A stretch of 64,000 bases of DNA from Apostichopus japonicus (GCF_037975245.1 NC_092574.1:19127713-19191712); one strand, 5' to 3'; counted from the first letter of the stretch, positions 1 through 19,311 are shown. Program-made: numbers and translations. The notes: generated by a model from the letters alone, not told the origin.

Positions 1-1040
1 TCAATGTCGAGGGAGGAGGTGCGGAGTGGGGAAGCACAAACTTAGAGGGCGTGAGACAAGAAACTTTGATTTGAGGAACAAACACCATAAAATTACCTCA
101 AAAACTTTCTGTCAGATTCATTCTTTGGACATTTCGAAATTTAATGTTTTTTTCAATACGAGGCACTTATAATGCTGTGATTTCAACACGATAGTACTTT
201 TAATTACACCTTTTCTTTATTTCTCAACAAACTCGAGAGCACGTGAAACAATCTAACCAAAAGTGTCTTAGTTTGATCATCGTAGTAAATATTTTGAAAA
301 GCACTGATTTTTTTTTTAAGAACTAGAGCTGATGCAAAAGTAACGAATCAATGCAAAATGATTTTATTTGACCTGAACCATTGTCAATAACTCTTATACC
401 TGAGAAAAATGTGAGCTTGGCAATTTTCAGGACAGTTTCATAGCAGGCTCGAGGGTGGGGATGTACACAAGGGAAGTACTAAATATATATGTTATATATA
501 AACAAAGTAAACGAAATTTATCTGACATATTGATGTGGAGAATAAAAATAGCTACAGAATATTAATCAATCTCGAATAGCTCGTTGGCTATACCGGCAGG
601 TTCCATATAACGGTTAGAATAAGTTGCATTCTTGCATGTAGACCTATTTTTGCAAGTCAAGGCGTCACATGGAAGGGCTTGATAGCCTTACCAGGTCATT
701 CAGCCACTAAGCCACTATCTGGCATGTGGAAGGAAGGAATGTGTGGCATTTGTCGCTTACAAATCAAACTTGTGCGTCAGATTGTCGCGATGTTGAGCAC
801 GCACCGGTTGAAGCGGTTTTTAATTAAGAACCGTAAAGGAAACAATGATTACATCCCTGAGTCTCTTCTATTGAGGTGGAATACAAAATAAGGCTGGTTA
901 ACCTTTTTTTTACCTTTTCAATTTCCATATATACTCAATATTGAAACGTCAGTTTTAGCCTCCATTTATCTGATAACTCATAAGATGATACTCAACAGAA
1001 TACGTAAAGGAAATAAAAAAGTGATGGAACAATTACATAA
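1..1040. other. AT-rich stretch without recognised gene
   Basis: The short open frames here (for example 679-891) have no recognisable domain, no splice partners and no coding-like composition. I see no RNA gene or mobile-element ends. Confidence 0.5.
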
Positions 1041-1690
1041 TGAAACAATTAACATGTAATTATCATCATTATTATCACTATCATATCACTATCATACCAT
1101 TATCATATCACTATCATATCACTATCATATAATTATCATACCACTGTCATATCATGATCACTATCATACCACTATCATACCATAAATTGTCATATCAGTA
1201 TCATATTTTTTATTTATTTTTTATTATTGTCATATTTATTGAGGGTAGTCCTGCTCAGTGCAGAAGCACTGCTTTTCAGAGGTGCCCTAAATACAAGAAA
1301 ACATATACAATATTATGCAGTAGAAAAACGGTAAACATCCAAAAGCACAAAAAGGACGGCAAAAAGATAAACAAACAAGTATCAGACATCTAAACAAAAT
1401 ATATAAGTCATTATCATAGCAGTATCATATCACTATCATACATTGTCATATCACTATCATTTATTTCCATATCACTCTAATATCAGTATCAACATAAGCA
1501 TATCATTAGCATATCATTAGCATACCAATAGCATGTATTTCCATATCACTAGCATATCATTATGGAACTTTTATAACATCACTACGATATCATCATCATA
1601 TCATTATCATCATTAGCATATCATTAGCAAAGCACTAGCATATTATTTTCATATTGTAAGTCGTATCATATCGTATCATGACCATGATGA
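1041..1690. repeat. Degenerate TATCAT/ATCACTATCAT repeat field
   Basis: Imperfect repeats of TATCAT, ATCACTATCAT and ATTAGCATATC run from about 1060 to 1200 and again from about 1400 to 1690. They are split by a non-repetitive island at about 1205-1400. The array looks old, with much unit variation. The island contains a T-rich stretch followed by non-repeat sequence and may be a small retroposon fragment inserted into the array. I could not identify its family. Confidence 0.7.
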
Positions 1691-2347
1691 TATATTATAT
1701 TATATTATATCATACATATAATCACCATGTCATCGTCCTATGATTGGTATGCCTAATTATCATTAATTAAAGGCCTTTGATATTGTTTCTTTCTAACAAT
1801 CGGCCAAGAGGAACGGTGGATGAAGACGAGGTTTTTAGCAATTATTGATTTAAATATAAATTTCTAAAACGAATGCTACGATATTCATTGTCTCAGCTAT
1901 CACCATTAACATGTAACGGCTAAGTTTCTGATCAATTGAACTGGGTCATTCAAGCTTACTGTCACAATAAAACCTGTTTTATGACATGACCATTAAGTTC
2001 TAATCTATTAGTACTCCAATTGTACTTTTGTGGGGTGAAGGAGTCCCCTAAATAACACTCTAAACGCCTTCAGTTTGAAGTACCATACAAAATTTAAAAA
2101 AAGCATTTTAAGAGAAGGTAAAAAGGACAAAGATGACAAATACACGATAAACGGAAACACTGTTGAGTATTGTTCCGGTTGTCGTACAGAAGTAAATGCC
2201 TACAGATGCATAAAAATAACGCCGCGAACACATCTATATCGCTCTGAAAAAAATGTTATTTAAAGTTTCGACCTTCGGACTAGATATGTATACATATATA
2301 TATTGGTTTTTGAATTGGTAGTGAGATGGAAAATCCAGAACTGCCAG
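1691..2347. other. Non-coding stretch, nothing recognised
   Basis: No supported gene. A 62-codon open frame at 2075-2263 has no recognisable features. Confidence 0.4.
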
Positions 2348-2420
2348 CCGCCACCGGGGTTCGAACCCGGGCCTCCCGCTTTCTTTGCGGACACCGTAAT
2401 CACCTAGGCTATATGGACAC
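2348..2420 (-). repeat. tRNA-derived sequence (SINE head or pseudo-tRNA)
   Basis: Read on the minus strand, this stretch has a Pol III A box, TAGCCTAGGTG (complement of 2401-2411), that fits the TRGYNNANNNG consensus. It also has a B box around GGTTCGAACCC (2358-2368) inside a good T-arm, and an anticodon-like stem CCGC/GCGG. The acceptor stem pairs poorly and the anticodon loop AAAGAAA lacks the universal U33, so a functional tRNA is unlikely. A tRNA-derived SINE head is the better reading. A second GTTCGAACC-like motif lies nearby at about 2440. Confidence 0.6.
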
Positions 2421-2648
2421 TGATTGTTTGTCTAAAAGTTCGAACCGGTAAGGCTTTTGCCACCTGTATCGAACAATGCTAGTCCTGTTTGTGACGTATT
2501 TTGCCTTACACTAGAGATCAATCATGATTCTATAACGAACTCGAAATCATTTGTGAATCCTAAGGCTGGATCTCTATATAGATATGTTTTCAGAAATGGG
2601 GGCTGGAAGTCTTTCCACTGTTCTGGATTTCCAACTCACTGCAATTTC

Positions 2649-3543
<895 letters not shown>

Positions 3544-3575
<32 letters not shown>
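3544..3575. repeat. (TA)n spacer between duplicate copies
   Basis: A short pure TA tract joins the two 667-bp copies. It matches the end of the longer TA tract before copy 1. Confidence 0.95.
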
Positions 3576-3579
<4 letters not shown>

Positions 3580-4241
3580 AAGGGAGTCAACTTCACCCAA
3601 AGGCAGCCCCTCCAATATAACATTTATCATTCGCCTCTGGCCAACCCATAAACGTTCAGGTAGAGGGAAATTTTGAATTTGTCTTCCCCAGACCTCTGTG
3701 CCCCTCCACTTTTGGAATCCTGCATGTGCATCCCATTGTCCCGTGAATATATATATACGTGTGTGTAAATATCCATTGTTCAGACATGGGTTTGCCTCTA
3801 TACCCGCGAAAGTAGAGAAGCGTTTCCAACAAATTTATCGCACCTATAGCTGTTGGAATACTTAATAAGGCTTTAAATAATCTTACTCGTATAAGAAAAA
3901 CATGTGTTTATTGTGAGAATTTTGAATAACTTACTTTACCACTGTTATTTCCTTGCTTCGATAGAAATGGGGAAGGAAACCTTCCGCCTTAAAATATTCC
4001 ACAGAGATTACCAACGTATTAAAGCTACCCTGGATTTTGGTGGGTGTACACTGCATGGGCGGTTATTCCGCAATTTGTAACAATGAATCAGTTTTCTGCA
4101 ATTCCTCTCTCTGTTCAATTTATCATTAGATTAACTCAGTTCTAAATAAACAAATTATTTTTAAAAAAAAAGTTAGAACATATGAATTAACATATTTTCG
4201 AGGAAAAAAAAGCACCAAATATTGTTTGCTTGTTTCTGTTT
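3576..4241. repeat. Copy 2 of ~667-bp direct tandem duplication
   Basis: Nearly identical to 2877-3543. Unique sequence resumes at about 4242. The few differences indicate a recent duplication, a collapsed or expanded haplotype, or an assembly duplication. Confidence 0.95.
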
Positions 4242-4574
4242 GGAAATCACCATTTGGTCTTTATATCCTGTTTCCGTAAACCCGCGATTTTGACGGAATG
4301 ACTAGGCGGCGGTCCGCGATGCTCACGATATACACCGTATAAACGCGTGGGTTGCTTCGTAAGTTTGACTCGGGTGAAGCCAGGCTGTTGACAGTAAGAG
4401 AGTTCGCCTGTAATTATATTACGTTTTAAGTAATTAAACGTTAATAAGAACATTTAAATATATTATTGTTTATACTCTTCGATTGCAGCGTGACCGGTAC
4501 TGACCTTTATGGTCAACAGTTGTTGTATAATGTGACCAATTGCGTCAAATATTTATACCCTTAACTTATGAAAA

Positions 4575-4875
4575 CAGTGACGTAACCAGAGGTATGCAAG
4601 GGCAGAGTGCCCCCCCCCCCCCGCTCCCTCACAAAATTTCAAAGAGGGAGGGGACACTCTCCCCTTAGACCCCTCCCCAAAAGGGATGTCAGCCAAAGTA
4701 TGCGCCTCCTCCAACCTAAAAATGCGAATTTGAAACGAGGGTACAACCTAGATGGTTTCATGGAAATCCGTATCAAGGAAGGCGTTACTTAGACATATTA
4801 AGTTCCCTGACTCTTAAAATGGGGACGAAAATTTGATTTAGCCCCCTCACATCAAAAAGTCTTGCTACGCGCCCG
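4575..4875. mobile_element. Decayed hAT-like MITE
   Basis: About 301 bp with ends CAGTGACGTAACCAGAGG and, reverse-complemented, CGGGCGCGTAGCAAGACT. These are partial inverted repeats, about 10 of 16 positions matching. The element is flanked by TATGAAAA (4567-4574) and TATGAAAC (4876-4883), a 7/8 match to an 8-bp target duplication as expected for hAT. The termini resemble those of the clearer element at 57542-57835. It carries no transposase. Confidence 0.55.
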
Positions 4876-4883
4876 TATGAAAC

Positions 4884-7800
4884 ATCCAACTAAGGCATAC
4901 GTTCCCCCATGATAGTCCAAATCCTGAATCATTTATTTCTAATTCATTATTTATTAATTAATTCAGTGACTTATTAATTAATGCATCCTCCATTGGTTCA
5001 TTCGTATTATATCAGATGACACAGTGCTGAACCATTTTTCAAAAGGTCTTCCGGTTGAAATCGAAATACAGAACAATAAATACAAAAAAAAATGGTTACA
5101 GCTCGAAACCGGCTGGAACTTGTTCGCGTTTTTTGTTGATACAGCTTATTATAACCCACCATGCAGACTCATCATCAAAACGACTGTATTGTAAACCTAT
5201 CGCATAAGTTTGTTGACGGATTACGGGTTTCAGTGTATATTTAAGACTTACAAGTATGGAGGGTTGGGGTGGTGGGGGCGAGTGCAATGGTCTAGCCAAA
5301 TTAATGGAAGTCTGGAGAGGTTCATCGGTAAGCTCGGTGCCGTCCGTTTCCTATATACGGCATTGTTTTAGCAAGGACGCAAAATATCGTAGGCACAAAA
5401 CTTTGCAAGGTTGCATGATCATTATAACGCCACTTCAGTGAGTAATCACATGACTACTGAAGAACAAGTAAAACGTTAAATCCCTTTGTGTAAATAAAAA
5501 AGCAACTTTCTAATTTTTGTATCGACAAAGTGCCCTTATGTTACATACCAAAAAGAAATTGACATTTTTGTTAAAAACTCAAGAATAATGTAATTAGACA
5601 GTGTCCTTTTCAAAAACAATTCTAATTTAAAAATTGTCGTTTTGCTGAGAAGGGAAATCACAGGAATTTGTGGTACAGACTGCATTTTGTCGGGGCATTT
5701 TGGGAGTGGTTTGGTGGTTTGCCGCCTGAACTCGAAGTCACATTTGGGTTATAAGGTGATAATAAGGAGATTTCTAGGTGTTGTAAAATATTTTACAAAT
5801 TGGATGTTACTCCGAGCGAGCAGTTGGAAAGGTTGGGGTTCACTGTGTTAGAACTATAGCCCTTCTTCTGCGCACAGAATCTATACGTAACATTGCATTG
5901 AAGGAGCAATCATTTAATACAGGGTATAGGATATGCCAGTAACAATAAAACAAACAAAACAATTATTAAAGGAGTACTGTAAGTCAATGCAATGATTAAT
6001 TGTGGTATACGACGCATGTGTGGCCAATGTAACAAACAATAGACTATACCGACATTTTGTTTATCCTACGAAGGTAGTTAATTAGTGAGTAACCAAAATC
6101 AGGGATGATATATTCTACTTTGTTAATTACAATCTGTGCATGCAAGCTTGAACAGTTCTCTGATTTAGTTTATGCCGGAGTATACAGCAACAATTTAAAC
6201 TGGTTGTTAAATACTTTGAAAATGAAAGATTTTTTTCTATTAATTGATAAATTATCATTAAATATTGAACTTGACCTCTGCTGTATGGCCATCAGCATTG
6301 TCACCAAATATGCTAGATAGTCATAGATTGCTCACTCATGTTCAAACCATATAAACAAGCATTTTTCACTGCCGTCCCCCCCAAAGGATTCTATTTTGAC
6401 GTCTGAAACATATAATTATATGATTTTAATATGAATTTATTTTAAATTTTAACTTTCCTCGATGACCAACTGGAATTTGGATGGGGTATATCATCTACCT
6501 CCAACTATATACTTTTTTAATTTTATTTTTAAATAAATTTCTTAGCATAATCTAAATTTGATACAACATTATCAAGACAAGTGCATGAGGTAAAAGCAAC
6601 ATCTAAGTCAGTCAGACAAATGCAAAACCCGACATCGGTACCGGTTTAGAATTGACAACGACCTGTTAACAACCACATTAACCGAAGTGACGTAAAACTA
6701 TTTTATTTAATTCGGGCGATGTGGTTTTACCATGTAGAACGGAAGTAAAATGAATAATACATATATACGTTTGGAGGAGAAGTAATGAGCATCTAAATGA
6801 TTAATTGTAGTCAGGATCATGCGCAAGGGGGGAGGGTGGCGGGAGAGAGGGGGGGGGAGGGAGTATGCTCCCACAAATATATCTTCAATAAATAATCACG
6901 GAGGAAAAAAGGTACCGGGTACCCGATGAATATACCCCCCCCCCCCCACCAATTCCCTCAAAATGTGACATAATGTGATGTCGGTTGTATTACCTTTACA
7001 ATAGATCTTTCCCTTTTATTTTAACATGATAAATGAACCACCGTAATAGGATAAGCTAAATCAGAGGCGTAGAGGAGTGCCCTGTTTTCTAATGAGAGTC
7101 TTCTATTATTGGCTAGGGGTGCACGGGGTCTTCAAGGGTAAATAGTTTTGGTGTTGTCTGTAGGCGAAGCCTCCGGAAGCTACCGCATCTGTAGCCTATT
7201 TCATGTAAATCCATTTCTTCTTCTTTGTACGTCCTTGGGGGGGGGGGGGTAAATACTAGTTTATACCTCTGGATTCTACACACTGGAACTTACCTAATTT
7301 GCGACATTTAAGAGACAACCCAATATGTGCGTATAGTAGGGCTAAACGAGGTAGTGTATTGGTAGTGCTAAAATACGGGGCCACTGTAAAATAACGGTCT
7401 AGTTGTTCGCGTTCATTTTTAGAGGGCGCAATACCGACATGTTTCCCTTGAACTCGTATGACCTTATGGAAAATGATCCGGCGTAACGTAAACATAACAT
7501 TTAGATTGCACACTATTGCAAGTTTCCTTCAAAGCAATACTACATACCGGATGTACATATAACAACATACTTTAAAACAAGGCAATATAAATAAATAAAT
7601 ACTTACCAACACTGGACCCACTAACCGGTGGAATACTTTTAACATGGTAACGACACGTTTTATATAATTATGTAGTATAGAACACACAGTAACTTCATGA
7701 AAAAGAAACTAATAAACATCTGTATCTGCTTCAAATTTACATTTAAAATTCAAAACGATTTCCGAAAGTTTCCAAAAAGTCTATAAATGACAGACAGATC

Positions 7801-9383
7801 GGTCAATACGAAGCTCAGCGGGGAAAAAAGGTTATAAATGACGTAATGAAGTAAAATGTACCCATTCGGTATATAGTTTTACCATGTAACGAAACTTTCC
7901 TACATTCAAAAAGAAAATGAATACATTTTATTCCCTGAAAATGTAAAATTGGCTTACTTGCGTTAATTATTTGACGATACCCCCCCCCCCCCCTCCTATA
8001 TAGTAACCATGTACTCACATACACATACCGTTCCGCCTCGGCAGTACCTTGTATTGTCGAGAGAGGAGGGGAAAGAGGTCAGCTCTTTCTCATTTCTATG
8101 GGTGGAGGGGAATTTTGCTTTGCTTTGCTTTTCGAGCCTATTTTGCAACATTACGGTGGGTCGTTGACTTATATCTCTTCTCCGTTATGCCAGGCGAACG
8201 GAGCATCAGACGTATGTGAGTGACCACTGATAGCAGACAGAATGCTTTGCAAACCCGACGTTCTCTTTTGATGTACCCTATACCGAAAATATGTCACCGC
8301 TCTCCGTTTAATATCCTCATGTTTCTAAGAGTATTTAGAACAGCCCAAGTTGCATCGTTTGTCATCAGACACAAAAGTGGGAGCACAGCGTTTACCTCTC
8401 TGTGGTTCACTTTTAATACTATATATAACCATGAAACTTTTGAAAATCCAATAGGAAAGTAGACTTCTAGACCGATAAAACATGGTCGTCTGGAGAACTA
8501 ATTAGAATAAAGTACCTTAAGAAGTTGTAAAAATCGTGGGTCTGTATAAAAGAAAATTTGGCAGTAAATAACATCTGACGCCACGTAGTAAATTTTGCGG
8601 TTCACAAACTGTGCATAATGTACGAAAGATAAAAGGGCTGACAAAGAAAACTTTGACCGTGCGATGTATATCAACTGTGACGGAACACCAACTAGTTTGA
8701 CAAAAATACTTCCGTTTCATCGAATAAGAGAAATTGTCAATAATTAGTAACGATAAATATAAAACAGGGAGGAAAAAATAACGTATTATTCATAGTGCTA
8801 CTCCGCCGCCGCCGTCGGCGGCGGCGGTGGTAGTGGGCGAATCCGTAACTTTTGTTTTAGTCCAAATCGATGACTGTATACCTGCACCAGAATGATACCC
8901 TCCCGCGCAAGACAATTCAACTATCCTTACTGCATTGACGCCTACGCGATTAATGTTTAAACCCCGCCGCAAGATCGAGGACGTAAAAATTGCTTAAAAA
9001 CCGGTCGAACGACACAGGAACGGTCAATCCTAGACAATGTCATCGAGCCGATAACTATTCGCCTCCATTATTCTACATTTTATCCATTTTTCTGCTCGAC
9101 TTACTACTTTTGCCCCCTTTCATTATTCTTTTTTAACTTTCTAGCTGTTACAACAATTGGCTATAACTTGTTAATACACTGGAGTGTACGATTATTATAC
9201 CCTATACGCCAATTCGGGTTCTTCCTATTCGCAAGCAGTTGTAAAAGCGTGACACTGGGTTATTTTTGTTACTGGCCTTCAGTCGTTTGCACAGACGAAG
9301 CCAGATAAAAGAGACACCTTTCGTGTTTCCTATATTGCCCGCTGATTATTTCGTATTGAATAGTTTGCACACACGCAACCGAT
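4884..9383. other. Intergenic, no gene recognised
   Basis: Short open frames are scattered with no domains or supporting splice sites. C or G homopolymer runs of 10 or more occur at about 6940, 7240 and 7980. A GC-rich perfect inverted repeat lies at 8803-8827. The promoter of the downstream FGF-like gene should lie at the right end; an A-rich GATAAAAG near 9305 is a weak TATA-like candidate only. Confidence 0.5.
8803..8827. repeat. GC-rich perfect hairpin (CCG)4-T-(CGG)4
   Basis: Two perfect 12-bp arms of CCG/CGG triplets surround a single T, with partial pairing continuing outward (CTACT on the left, GGTAG on the right). It lies about 560 bp upstream of the FGF-like ATG in otherwise AT-rich DNA. 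It might be a CpG-dense promoter element or simply a trinucleotide palindrome. Confidence 0.7.
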
Positions 9384-13827
<4,444 letters not shown>

Positions 13828-16800
13828 TAAAGGTATAGTCACATTGCCATATTTATTGGAGTAACCCAAATGTGAACTTGGAACCTCTTCTCGACGCTCT
13901 CCGTGAATCCAGCCATGCAAATATGGGCAGTCATGATGCAATCCCTAACGACATCGAAGGTAACACACGTGACTTTGATGTGACGTGATGTGACGTGATT
14001 ACATACATCACGTTTGGCCTAAATGATCCCATCGATCTCACCTTCTTCCAACCACCAACCCCCTCACCAACTCTCTCCTTCCGAAAAGAATCTGCCAACG
14101 TGATAGATAAAACAGAAAGACAACCATGCTTTTTTTTATAAGTAGAGATATCTTGTCTTGGTGTGAAAAGATCAGTGATCATATCTGTGAATGCAATTAA
14201 GATAACTAATTATGCCATTAGTAGGAATATGATTCAATATACGTGTACAATCTGTGACCCTTCTCATCAGGTCATCCAAATGTTTTTTAGTTATCGAATT
14301 AACGTATGCGTTGTTGATTTCTTCTCACCCCACACTGGTGCATTCATCTACTAATGGTATCCTATTAATGCCCGTCGCTATGAATTCTGGGTGTGGAGGC
14401 GAAACGAGGGACGGGGAGGGGGAGGGAGGCACCATTAAGGAGAGGTACAGCATTCCTATCCTGTTACTTGTGACGTAATAAGTGCTGTGGCGCTACACTG
14501 TTATTCGTACGGTGAAATGAATCCAAATATTGTCACGCATGATTCGGTAAGCAATAAGATTCAGTGATATATGACTGTGTACTATAGTTTGTATACGGAC
14601 CACACCATCAGCACAGCACGGCACTGCACCTGTTCTATTGTTTCAAACTTTATTGGAAGTTTTGGCAAATGGGAGAGAGGGCGCAGTTCGTCCGACAATT
14701 GACGTCATCATTTATTTGATAAAAGAGTTTCATATGTTAATTAAGGTACAATAAGGAACTAATGATGTATATTGTCAATGTAAGTGTTATAAAGGCCTAA
14801 CTTTAAATGTTGATATACATGATAAATAACGAAATACCCCTCCACTTTACCCCCCCCCCCCCCTACCACCCTTATATATTACACCGAAAATGGATTTTCT
14901 GCATATCAAAAAAGTTTATTTTTATCATTACCGGATACGATCGCATTCAATCATCCTTGTATGTTTGTGTAAACATTTGTCCAATCTACAAAAGTTTCTT
15001 CCGTGGATGAAAGCTCATCAATTCGGTATGGTGTCAGTGTTAAAATTGTACGCATTGTTTTTGTTAGTGTGTCAAGTTCCAACGTAGATTATTCCAGTGC
15101 AATGAAAAGCGACTGATATAATGCAAATTGTATGTAATGAGGGAGAAAGAGAGGAAGTATTCTGTTTGTTTTTTGCCTTTTTTCTTTTTTCTTCAAATTT
15201 TGGAGAGGAAAAGAGAGAAGAATTTAGAAAACAAAGTTATTTTTGCAGTATAGTAATTTCTAAAATGCACTGTAGAAAAATTATAGAATTTTAAATTATT
15301 TGTTATTACAACATTCACGTAGAATTTTGTGATATGTCTTCCGAATTTATAATTATTTAACAGGAAAGTAAAATTTTTAACTTATTGGATTTAATATGAG
15401 AGGGAAATAGATGATGTATGAAAGGCAATTTCTTTTGTAACTCTCATTATTTGTTGTTATCTCTGGGTTGGGAAAATCTGGGCAATTTAGAGGGGGGGGG
15501 GGGGGTGGGGTGAGGCCTTTTTTATCTCAGTGAGGGCAAGTTATGAACTCTTTCCCCTGCCATGCATGTGTCACACCTGTTCGATATCCGTTCGCTATAG
15601 TTTGTGGGTTGAAATCATCAAGCTCTAATACAGACTGTAGATCAGGGCTTTCAATACATTTTCTACGAGGGCCAGAGAGAAACGTTGATTAGAGCAAAGG
15701 GTCAAAAATAACGTAAGCCTCACTATGCTTAGAGCGAGTGATGTGCATTGTAGGCCGATAGGTTGCTTAGAATTGCACGATAGTAAAGACCCGTATTTCC
15801 AATTAGCTCAAGATCGGATCATAGATCGATTTTAATCGCGGGCTAGGCTGAAATATTATCGCGCACCAACGGGCGATCTACGGAGGAACCCTGGTGCAGA
15901 TCATCAAAACGACTACACTCTCTTGTAATCAATAAGATCAGTGATTCTGCCCCTTTTTCTCTCTTTGGCTAGAGCAACACCGTGGCTATAGCAACACCGT
16001 TGCTAGAGCAACACCGTGGTAATATGGTGTAAAACAACTTATTGGGAACGCAAATGGGTCAGTGGGGAAGTGCCCGTATTATATTGTTATGTCGTAAAGG
16101 TCAAGGACGATGACCACCATATGTCCGAATCGAAGGACTTCTCGAAACCTACACGTTATGTCTACAACTGTATACGCTACAAAAAAAAATCATATATAAA
16201 TGGTCACGCTTGCGCACACTGCAGCATACATGTTATTGCGATATTTAAAAAAAATGGAGAGCTTCTGTCAAACAGAGACAAGCATCAGTGATAGTGAAGC
16301 AGAAACATTAAATGCCGACTGATTAAAACGCATGATGTGGTGATGCGAAGAGCGCAAGAGCACACCGTGATCAAATGGTAGTATAGTCATGTGATGAGCA
16401 CACGAGCACAAAATGAGTGCATCAAAGGGCAAAAGAGCACACCGTCATCCAATATTACTTGAGTATATTTGGTTTGATACGTGTATATATTCTATTTAAT
16501 ACTCGTATATAGGCCTATTGGAATTAATACGACTATATAATATGATATATTTGTCCCACAGGGCCTAATATATACGTAAAGTGAGCATCACGAGTTTCTT
16601 GGAAAGGAATAAATACCGCACATGATCCGGTTGAAGGTTGCAAAACCTTTCTGCAGAAAGTCAGATATTATCGAACCGTGCAGGGCGATCTGAAAAATGA
16701 AGTTTTTGCAAGTATAGAGGGCGCCAATCATATCTGGGATGCTATGTATGGCTCGTTATTAGTGGAATACAGCGCGCATATTTACATTTTACCGTAATTA

Positions 16801-19311
16801 TGGAACACGTTGCTCATAATATTGCCGAACACAAGTTAAGTTAGGACGTTCCATGCAAGTTAAGCCAGTAACTGTGCCGACTAGATATACCCATGTTAAT
16901 GGGGTGAGGGGAGCGAGGATACGGGGATATGACCCCTATTTTTCATCCTCAGTCGGCGGGAACGGTTCAGTCGGGGTTTTTTCTTCAATTCAACCGGGGG
17001 AAATGCTTCAGATGACTCTTTATCAAACGTTTGACGTAAATGACACAATTTATAGTTTTGCATTAATTTCTCTTTCTTAATTCTGCATTGTCGTCGAGTC
17101 TACGACTCTAGAATAGAAACGGTGAAGTGAAAGCGAGGTACTGAGGTGAATATAACTCTTTGTAAAGTTTAGCAGAATCATTAATATTATTTGTAAAAAA
17201 TAACTTTGGAGAGTTCACCGGCGTTTTAAAGTCGTAGTCTTATTTATAGCTTGTGTTACAACCAGTGATATATGTAAATGCTTGAAGGATGATATGTACG
17301 GAAGTGTAAACAAGACATGTCAATTGAAGTTTGATGCGATGCAACAATTCGTGAAAGTGACAAGAAACATGTCAATTTTCAGATTTTTGTAATTTTGAGT
17401 TGGTATTGGTCGACAAGATGTCAGTTTTCAGATTCGAGTCATTTTGACGAGTTGTTGCATCTCATCAAAAAGTCACTTTTCATGTCCTTCTACGCTTCCG
17501 TAGATCTGAGAATTCCAGTTCTTATTATAGACTCTGCGGAGTGTATAAAATGTTCCTTCTACGCTTCCGTAGATCTGGGAATTCCAGTTCTTATTATAGA
17601 TAGACTCTGCGGAGTGTATATAGTGATTATGCGAATTTCGAGTCTTCTGCACCCTCCCTTCACCGAAGAAGCTCTCGCTCTTCTGTAGGGTATCGCTCCT
17701 CCCTCTGTAGTTACACACAACACTCTGTATAGAATATTAACAGAGGATAGAGGGGAGATATGGTGTACACATGGTATGAATGTACGCTTTTGCGTTGGCA
17801 TACAAGTGGCGTAAGGTACATTAATATAAAAGAATTGTCGAATTCTACCGTGATGCCCAAAAATGCCACTGTTGTGTAGGGAATCCCTCTGTCTGTAAGT
17901 GCCCGTTTGTGGCATGAAGAGGAGAGGTGGCACAGTCAATAAAGGGAAATGCACGTACTGGTGTTGTGTCGCTGCCGGGGTTAGGGCTATTTAAGGACAG
18001 AAGACCTTCATCTAGATTTCACATATGTTAGTATACAAAATTGCTGACTATAAAGCCACACGTTGTTGCAGAGATCTCATAATAATCATTTTGTGCGCTT
18101 TGTGTATAGCTTTTCTTAACAAAACCCGATGATATGTCGATTTCTGCGTTTCCGTTTATTTCAGTACGGTATCTTCTCCAGTACAGGAACGGTCATGTCG
18201 TTTTGAAGGATGTTATACTCACGCGTATATATGCAAAGTCGGTTAAAATGGAATGAAAGGCTATAATTGGATACTCCGTTAAGGTGAAATGTAATGGTAT
18301 CACCTTGTACTTCAATCGGGGCACACTAAGATTCCTACATATAGTGCCGTTGAGGGAATGTAAGCACTCTCTTGTGGGTGTTTAGGGCATACTTGAGATA
18401 AATTTTTGTAAATGTTTAGTACCGATATATCAAGACACAGAGCAAAAGAGTGTTATGCTTTGCATATGTACTGAGTTTATGATGTAGGCTCCAGATAAGC
18501 TAGCATAACGCATCTCTACAGTGCTAAACTAAAAATAGTAAAATATGAAGCCCAGACACATTGATTGATGAGCCCTGATGCCAGTCTAAATTGTCATCTA
18601 AAACAAAAGTGGTGAAGAATTTAAAGTCTAAGGAGTGTTAACCGGTAAGTTCAGTCACGGACAGATGTACAGCATGAAATTTTCCTGATGTTGGTTGAGA
18701 AGGAACTTGAACGAGGCAGGACAGAGCACATGAAACTGCGGTTTTATAAATTGTTTGAATACTCAACTGCCTGAAAAACTGACAGGCTATTAATATTACA
18801 ACTCAGATAAAAAAAGAACTGGTATGCCGAAGACTCCACAATGGGGATCATCCCAATCATGCCGGTAATATAGTTACCGCCCTAAATATCTACAAATTTG
18901 ATTTCACACTTCAAGTGAGTAATTGTGGGCATTCAATTATCGATGAATATTGCTCTTCATTGTAGATCACTCAATTTCCTGTTGGGGCCGTCAGTGGTAG
19001 GCCTACATGAAGTATGGTATTTTACGGTTGATTATTTTTAGGTTAAGAGGCAAGAACTTCATAAAAGGAATTAAAATGACATAAGAATAGTTATCATAAA
19101 AGATAAAACTGGAGAAACGTAGCCTAGATTACGAGTAGAGGTAAGACAGTTCTTCTGATCCGTTCTTCCCCTTAGACGCACTGACAAAACTAAACTAAAC
19201 TAACCTTCCATTCCAAAAAGTTGAGAAAAATTGTTAAGCAAAATCTAAGTAGTAAGTTAATGATTTTATGTTTATAAACATATAGTAGTAAGTAATACAA
19301 CTTGATGAAAG
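13828..19311. other. Intergenic region, no gene recognised
   Basis: It includes the probable 3' UTR of the FGF-like gene, without a clear AATAAA close by. The short open frames have no recognisable domain. Local features are a 69-bp-offset tandem duplication at 17485-17622, triplicated AGCAACACCGT near 15972-16017, and repeated GAGCACA/CACCGT motifs near 16350-16445. Confidence 0.5.
17485..17622. repeat. Two-copy 69-bp tandem duplication
   Basis: Copies begin TCCTTCTACGCTTCCGTAGA at 17485 and 17554 and end in CTGCGGAGTGTAT. The second copy has a small insertion (GATA duplicated) and a few substitutions. Confidence 0.9.
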
